A stretch of DNA of 64,000 bases from Isoetes taiwanensis. Lineage: Eukaryota; Streptophyta; Lycopodiopsida; Isoetales; Isoetaceae. The notes beneath the pieces are model-generated. The model was not told where the DNA came from. It made no database searches and saw only the letters and a program-made list of their open reading frames with translations. The position numbers were made by a program, and so were the translations under genes. The stretch lies in NCBI GenBank assembly GCA_021234155.1, contig JAJEKV010000025.1, positions 17,045,094 through 17,109,093 of the forward strand, in the 5' to 3' direction. Below, piece by piece: positions 59,718-64,000 of this stretch; positions within the stretch are counted from its first letter, which is position 1, and each line of letters opens with the position of its first letter.

Positions 59718-60251
59718 TATAAACTCATGATGAGCAGAAGAAGGAGGGTCTATAGGACCTATAAAGTCTAATCCCCAAACCTAGAAGGGTCCTGGAGACA
59801 TTATGGCTGTCAGAGGAGCAGGCTAAAGGATCCTTTTCCCAAAGATTTGGCACTCGTGGCAGCTTCTGATGGTTTCAAAGTAGTCTTTGAAGATTGAGGG
59901 CTAATAGTAACCTGATCTAAGTATCTTTTTGGCAGTTGTGTCAGCAGCAAAGTGACCTCCACATACACCCTCATGGCAGGCTTTCAATACCAATTCTGCT
60001 TCAAACTTGTCCACACATCTTAGTAAAATACCTTCTTTATTCACTCTGCACAAAACATCACCAATTAGTCTGAATTTCTTGGCCTTGTATTTGAATCTCC
60101 TGTGCTGGCTCGAGTTCTGATTCTTTGGCAATTCTCCTCTTTCAAGAAAGTTCCTAATAGCTTGTTGCCAGTCTTCTTCTTCAAGTAGGTCAACTGTGGC
60201 CTCCATGTCAGTGTTGTCTAAATCCTCCAAGTCTTCATGCTCAAACAAAAA
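59718..60251 (-). pseudogene. Gypsy integrase zinc-binding (H2C2) region
   Basis: Frame 60254-59901 contains FRLIGDVLCRVNKEGILLRC, then HEGVCGGHFAADTTAKKIL, the first half of the HHCC module. The two cysteines follow beyond a stop at 59901 (CQIFGKRI region). A second stop after PGPF separates it from the integrase core. Its upstream edge is the right-hand inverted repeat of the inserted DNA element. Confidence 0.85.
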
Positions 60252-60852
60252 CAAAGTTTAAAATGAAACGCACTTATTTGCTGCAAACGCACTTCAAAAG
60301 GAATCTTTGAAAGATTCCCTAAAATTCCCTTAAAAATGCCCTTTTCTTGGTATATTTGTGACAAGTGTGACAATTTGAATATTTTAGGCACCATTTTTGG
60401 AGGGGAATTTGAACTCAGCTTCCATTCAAAATTGTTTGGTACCATTTTTTGGCCCCCTAGTTTGGTTTGAGAAATAGTAATATTTTTAAGGACAAAACAA
60501 AATAGACATTGAAAAAAAAAAAACAAAAGCGCTAAGAGTGCCCAAAAAAAATATTTAGTTCAAAGTTTATAAATTCACTACAAAATTATGAACAAAATTG
60601 CAAAAAATGCAACACATTTTGATATTGCCTCAATGAAGCAAATATTGTCACCTTAAAGTATGCCTCACACGCGAGGTGAAGTCGAAGATGCTTGCGCTTT
60701 GCTTTATACACTTGCTCTTATTTGCTCCTCCAGCTTGCTATAGACTTACGTATCTGCGCGATGGCGGACGTATGTATCAATCTGGACTTTTTAAACTTTG
60801 TAATTTATTTGTTCTCTGTAGTCTTTAGTTTCTTCCAAATAAATTTCAAGAT

Positions 60853-61090
60853 GGTATAAATTTATACCTTAATAGATAGTAATATGTGGACATAGTATGC
60901 TAGAGAGTTCGCACGGTATAAATTTATACCGCAAGAAGACTTGAGCGGTATAGATTTATACAACAAAAGAACTCGAGCGGTATAAATTTATACAGCAAAA
61001 GGACTCGAACGGTATAAATTTATACCGCAAGAGGACCCAAGCGGTATAAATTTATACCGCAAGAGTTTTCTCGGTATAAATTTATACCAA

Positions 61091-61138
<48 letters not shown>

Positions 61139-61376
61139 AATATATAATATATATAACATATATATTTACATATATATATCCGAAAAAAAGAGAAGTCTTG
61201 CGGTATAAATCTATACCGCGAGACTTCCTGCGGTATAAATTTATACCGTTTTTTTTATATATACAAATATGTGAACGATATATATATTGAATATATATAT
61301 ATATATATATAACATGTATAAGATGTATATAGATATATATATACATAAAATATGTAGTCCAGGGAGTATAAGTTTA
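60853..61376. repeat. Array of the palindrome GGTATAAATTTATACC, 32-bp period
   Basis: Copies start at 60853, 60915, 60947, 60979, 61011, 61043, 61073, 61202 and 61232, with a diverged one near 61361. Five consecutive gaps are 62, 32, 32, 32 and 32 bases, the rest about 30. Most copies are exact palindromes; spacers read 'gcaaga.gact.gagc' or similar. An (AT)n tract splits the array at 61091-61190. Another half-match lies at 61997-62012 in the same element. Confidence 0.95.
61091..61190. repeat. (AT)n microsatellite
   Basis: More than 20 AT units followed by imperfect AT-rich repeats; a second (AT)n tract lies at 61280-61350. Confidence 0.95.
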
Positions 61377-62512
61377 TATCGCAAAATCTTGTGGGGTCTT
61401 TCTTGCTCCCAAAGGTTTTTGCAACTTAATCTTGTTGAAATAACACACTCAAGGGATAATTTTATGCAGTTTTCTTAGTTTTTAGTTCAAAAAGTTCTAA
61501 AATAGTTCTAAATTCTCCCGACCTTGTAATGCAATGTTAGAGCATAAATTAGTCGAATCCGTTGTTATTTTTACTTTTTTTCTCTATACACATGCTAACT
61601 TCACTTTAGGCAGCTCAAAACTCGCTTCTAAAGGCAAAGGACCCCAAAATGTTATGGAGACACATGTGTTCAACGAGAAGGAAACTACGTAGTTTGTCCA
61701 TAGGGGTGCGAGGAGTAGCAACCCCTCAAAAGTTTACCTATTTCTTTGCAAGCAGAGACAAAAAAAAAACAAGATAGACAAATACTTCTGGAGGAGAAAT
61801 GTGCGATGGCCCAATCGCTCTGATGATGGAATTGTCTTTGAAGACTCTCAACATTGACAAGGAGCTTGACTATCTTCTCAACATCACTATATTGTGGATT
61901 GGTATTGTGCAAGCCCAAAGACATGATGAATACATCTCCGAGAACAACAAAGAAGGCCATGTAATCACGAGCTTCACTACTTCAACTTCGTTTTCTCGTA
62001 TAAATTTATACTGCATCGTCGGTTGGAACTTCAACTAACTGCATGATTTTGTGGATGTATTATCATTTGTAATACCATATGATGCAAAACAATAATTTTT
62101 TTCATTCAAACAGTTTGTTCAACTGTCTCCCAATGTCTTTTAAGGTCAATTAGGATGTTTAGCCAAAATGGTTGTGAAATAACAAATTTTTTGTCTTCTA
62201 TAACAGCCAATATAAACGTTCTAAGGGATAAGATACAAAAGCGTCTAATTTTTTCATATGAGTTTGCCCCATAATAAATCTTTGGCTTTCGTAGTGGTCC
62301 TTTTCCCCTCTAAAATGAGATATTTTTCTTTGTTGTTCTTCTCCTTAATGTTAAGTCTTCCTAAAATGTCTGTTTTCATGAGCAGTTTTATAAATCTTTA
62401 GACACAAGATAGTAAAAGAGTCCTTTTTAGGGGTATTTTAGAATTTTGTAAATTTTTAGAAGGAATCTTTCAAACGCACTTCTTAAATAAGTGCGTTTCA
62501 TTTTAAACCTTG

Positions 62513-64000
62513 TTCAAAACATTAGTAAGATAAGAACTAGAATCTTTAGATTTATGAGTCACCTGGATGTCTATGTCATAATTTTGCACTTTGCAAGCCC
62601 ACCTGCATAGTTTGGCTTTCTGTGTTTTTTTTGCAAAGAGCAGAGGTAGTGGATTTTGCTTCATGAATACTTGAGTTTTGCTGTTTTGGATCAGGTGTCC
62701 CTGTTTGTCAAACAAATACATCAGAGCTGCTGCACTCTTCTCAGGTCTAGCATATCTCATTTCAGTATCAGACCAAATCTTGCTGGAAAAGGTCACAATG
62801 TTGTCTCCTTGCATCAGAGCAAGGCCTACAGCCTTCTTGGTCACACTCAGATAGGCTTGAAAGGGTTCAAACAAGTTTGGTGGTTTGAGCAAGGTTGATT
62901 TGCAGATGGCCTCAATAATTGCCTCAAAGAAAATTTGGCAGCTTCTGTCCACTCTACAGGTATGAACTTACTCTCTTTCTTTGAGAACTTCCTTCTCTTG
63001 GTCAGGCTTGTGATAGGATAGACTGTATGAGAGAAGTGTGGCACGTACATCCTCAAGAAACTTGTCATGCCTAGAAAGCTCTTGACTTGCTTGATGGTTT
63101 TGGGTGGTGCTAAGTTCCTGAGGCTTGAATCTTGCTTTCTGCTAACTGGATCCCCTGATCTGAGACTTCATGCCCAAGCAAATCTCCTTTTGAACAAAAG
63201 AAGTTGCATTTCCTTGGGTTTAAGCTCACTCCTCCTTTCCTGCACAGAGAACAGAGTTGTGTGAGGTATGTCATGTGATCTTTTAGCTTAGAATTGACAC
63301 AAAGATCATCTAAGTAAACTCTGAACAAACTAGGAGCCATATCCTTGAAAATGGTGTTCATTGCCCTTTGAAATGTGGCAGATGCATTCATAAGTCCAAA
63401 GGGCATTCTTTTCATGGCAAAAGTCCCCAAGGTGTGACAAAAGATGTTTTGGCTTGGTCTTCTTCTTTGATACTAATCTGGTTAAAACCCGAGAAGCCAT
63501 CCAAGAACGAATAAACTTCCTTCCCTGCAACTGCCTGCAATACTTCCTCAAGAAAAGGCAAAGGATAACAGTCTTTTATTGTTGCTTTGTTTAAATCCCT
63601 ATAATCAATGCATATCCTAATGGTTTTGTTCTTTTTTTCAACAGGCACAATGCAAGATAACCAATTAGGATTAATGATTTCTTTTATAACTCCAGCATCT
63701 TTCATTTTGAAAAGTTCTTCCCTAATAAGATCTAATAAAGAAGTGTTAATTCTCCTAAGCTTTTGCACAACTGGTTTTGATTTTTCTTTTATCTTAATCT
63801 CAAATTCACAAATACTCTTATCTATTCCTAACAATTCCCTGTAATCCCAAGCAAAAACATCATTCCAAGTGTTAAAAAAGCTTACAAATGCTTCCCTTTC
63901 TTCTTCTTTGAACATGTCTCCTACATACAAGACCCTATCTTCATTATTCTTTCTCACCTTGACTTCCCTTACCTCCTTTTCAGAGCTTGCATTGATTACC
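62513..64000 (-). pseudogene. Gypsy reverse transcriptase and RNase H (continues off the window)
   Basis: The minus-strand frame from the window edge (open from 64000) contains FVSFFNTWNDVFAWDY, then KSKPVVQKLRRIN, NWLSCIVPVEKKN, IRICIDYRDLNKATIKD and YSFLDGFSGFNQISI. A frameshift near 63430 is followed by MKRMPFGLMNASATFQRAM, the catalytic YLDDLCVNSK, then LLGHEVSDQGI. A second shift near 63100 gives FLRMYVPHFSHTVYPIT, and a third RNase H-like KKAVGLALMQ and CRWACKVQNYDIDIQ. FLDGFSGFNQI and KPVVQKLRRIN favour a Tat/Athila-like rather than chromovirus lineage, distinct from element C. Multiple frameshifts make it inactive. Confidence 0.9.

Larger units (their letters stand above)
60252..62512. 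mobile_element. 2.26-kb inverted-terminal-repeat element inside gypsy pol
   Basis: The ends are inverted repeats of about 28 bases ('caa.gtttaaaatgaaacgc' plus 'acttattt'), followed by subterminal 'aaacgcacttc' and 'aggaatctttga' copies. The gypsy reading frame stops at one edge (LTNVL) and resumes at the other (FEHEDLED), so the boundaries are firm to a few bases. A target duplication is imperfect ('tgttttgaa' against 'tttgtttga'). No transposase is encoded; the interior holds the palindrome array at 60853-61247 and long AT repeats. The superfamily is unclear (hAT- or Mutator-like lengths would both fit). Confidence 0.85.

Noticed and set aside
60853-61247. Regular repeat-spacer layout resembling a CRISPR array
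   Set aside because: The host is eukaryotic, the repeats are palindromic 16-mers with similar (not unique) 16-base spacers, and the array lies inside a transposon with no cas genes.
61020-61346. 108-residue Tyr/Ile-rich frame
   Set aside because: Translation of (AT)n microsatellite and the palindrome array.

Overview
The window reads as nuclear DNA of a land plant with a large, repeat-rich genome. The support is indirect. There are plant-type Ty3/gypsy and Ty1/copia polyproteins, a primer-binding site matching the 3' end of plant initiator Met-tRNA (TGGTATCAGAGC), tRNA-derived SINEs, a plant-type LINE, a pentatricopeptide-repeat (PPR) relic and a plasma-membrane Ca2+-ATPase fragment. A fern or gymnosperm would fit, but the sequence does not settle the lineage. 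No intact conventional host gene was found. Nearly all coding sequence is broken transposon protein or pseudogene.

Layout. 1-517 holds a gag-like fragment next to a long terminal repeat (LTR) at 517-2915 (minus); a second copy of that LTR lies inverted at 36900-39330. 2.9-12.9 kb is mostly non-coding with several local duplications. 12.97-14.2 kb carries a frameshifted cysteine-rich transposase-like gene. 14.2-21.3 kb is a rearranged minus-strand LTR element (element B) with a three-unit 395-bp tandem array; its LTR cuts into the pol gene of an older gypsy element (element C, 21.3-23.4 kb). The protease of element C is itself split by a 484-bp inverted-repeat element with a 9-bp target duplication.

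24753-36261 is a complete but apparently non-coding LTR retrotransposon of 11.5 kb (element A). It has a GCTGC target duplication, primer-binding site, doubled polypurine tract, internal hairpin families and a small reading frame beginning like the histone H3 tail. Its pre-insertion site survives in a duplicated host segment near 39.7 kb. 40.5-40.9 kb is a PPR pseudogene. 43336-46581 is a young non-autonomous LTR element whose two 332-bp LTRs look identical. 47.3 kb has a SINE, 48.2-48.6 kb the Ca2+-ATPase fragment, and 49.3-50.1 kb an AT-rich minisatellite. 51.46-52.1 kb is an inverted duplication of copia integrase sequence. 52.5-55.9 kb is a LINE with most of its endonuclease deleted.

The right end (58.9-64.0 kb, minus) is a degenerate gypsy pol split by a 2.26-kb inverted-terminal-repeat element. 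That inserted element contains a 32-bp-period array of the palindrome GGTATAAATTTATACC. The window is thus a stack of nested insertions whose order can partly be read: C before B; C before its small insertion; gypsy before the DNA element; host duplication before or around the insertion of A. The most unusual features are the palindrome array, the hairpins and H3-like frame in element A, the copia hairpin and the very young non-coding LTR element.
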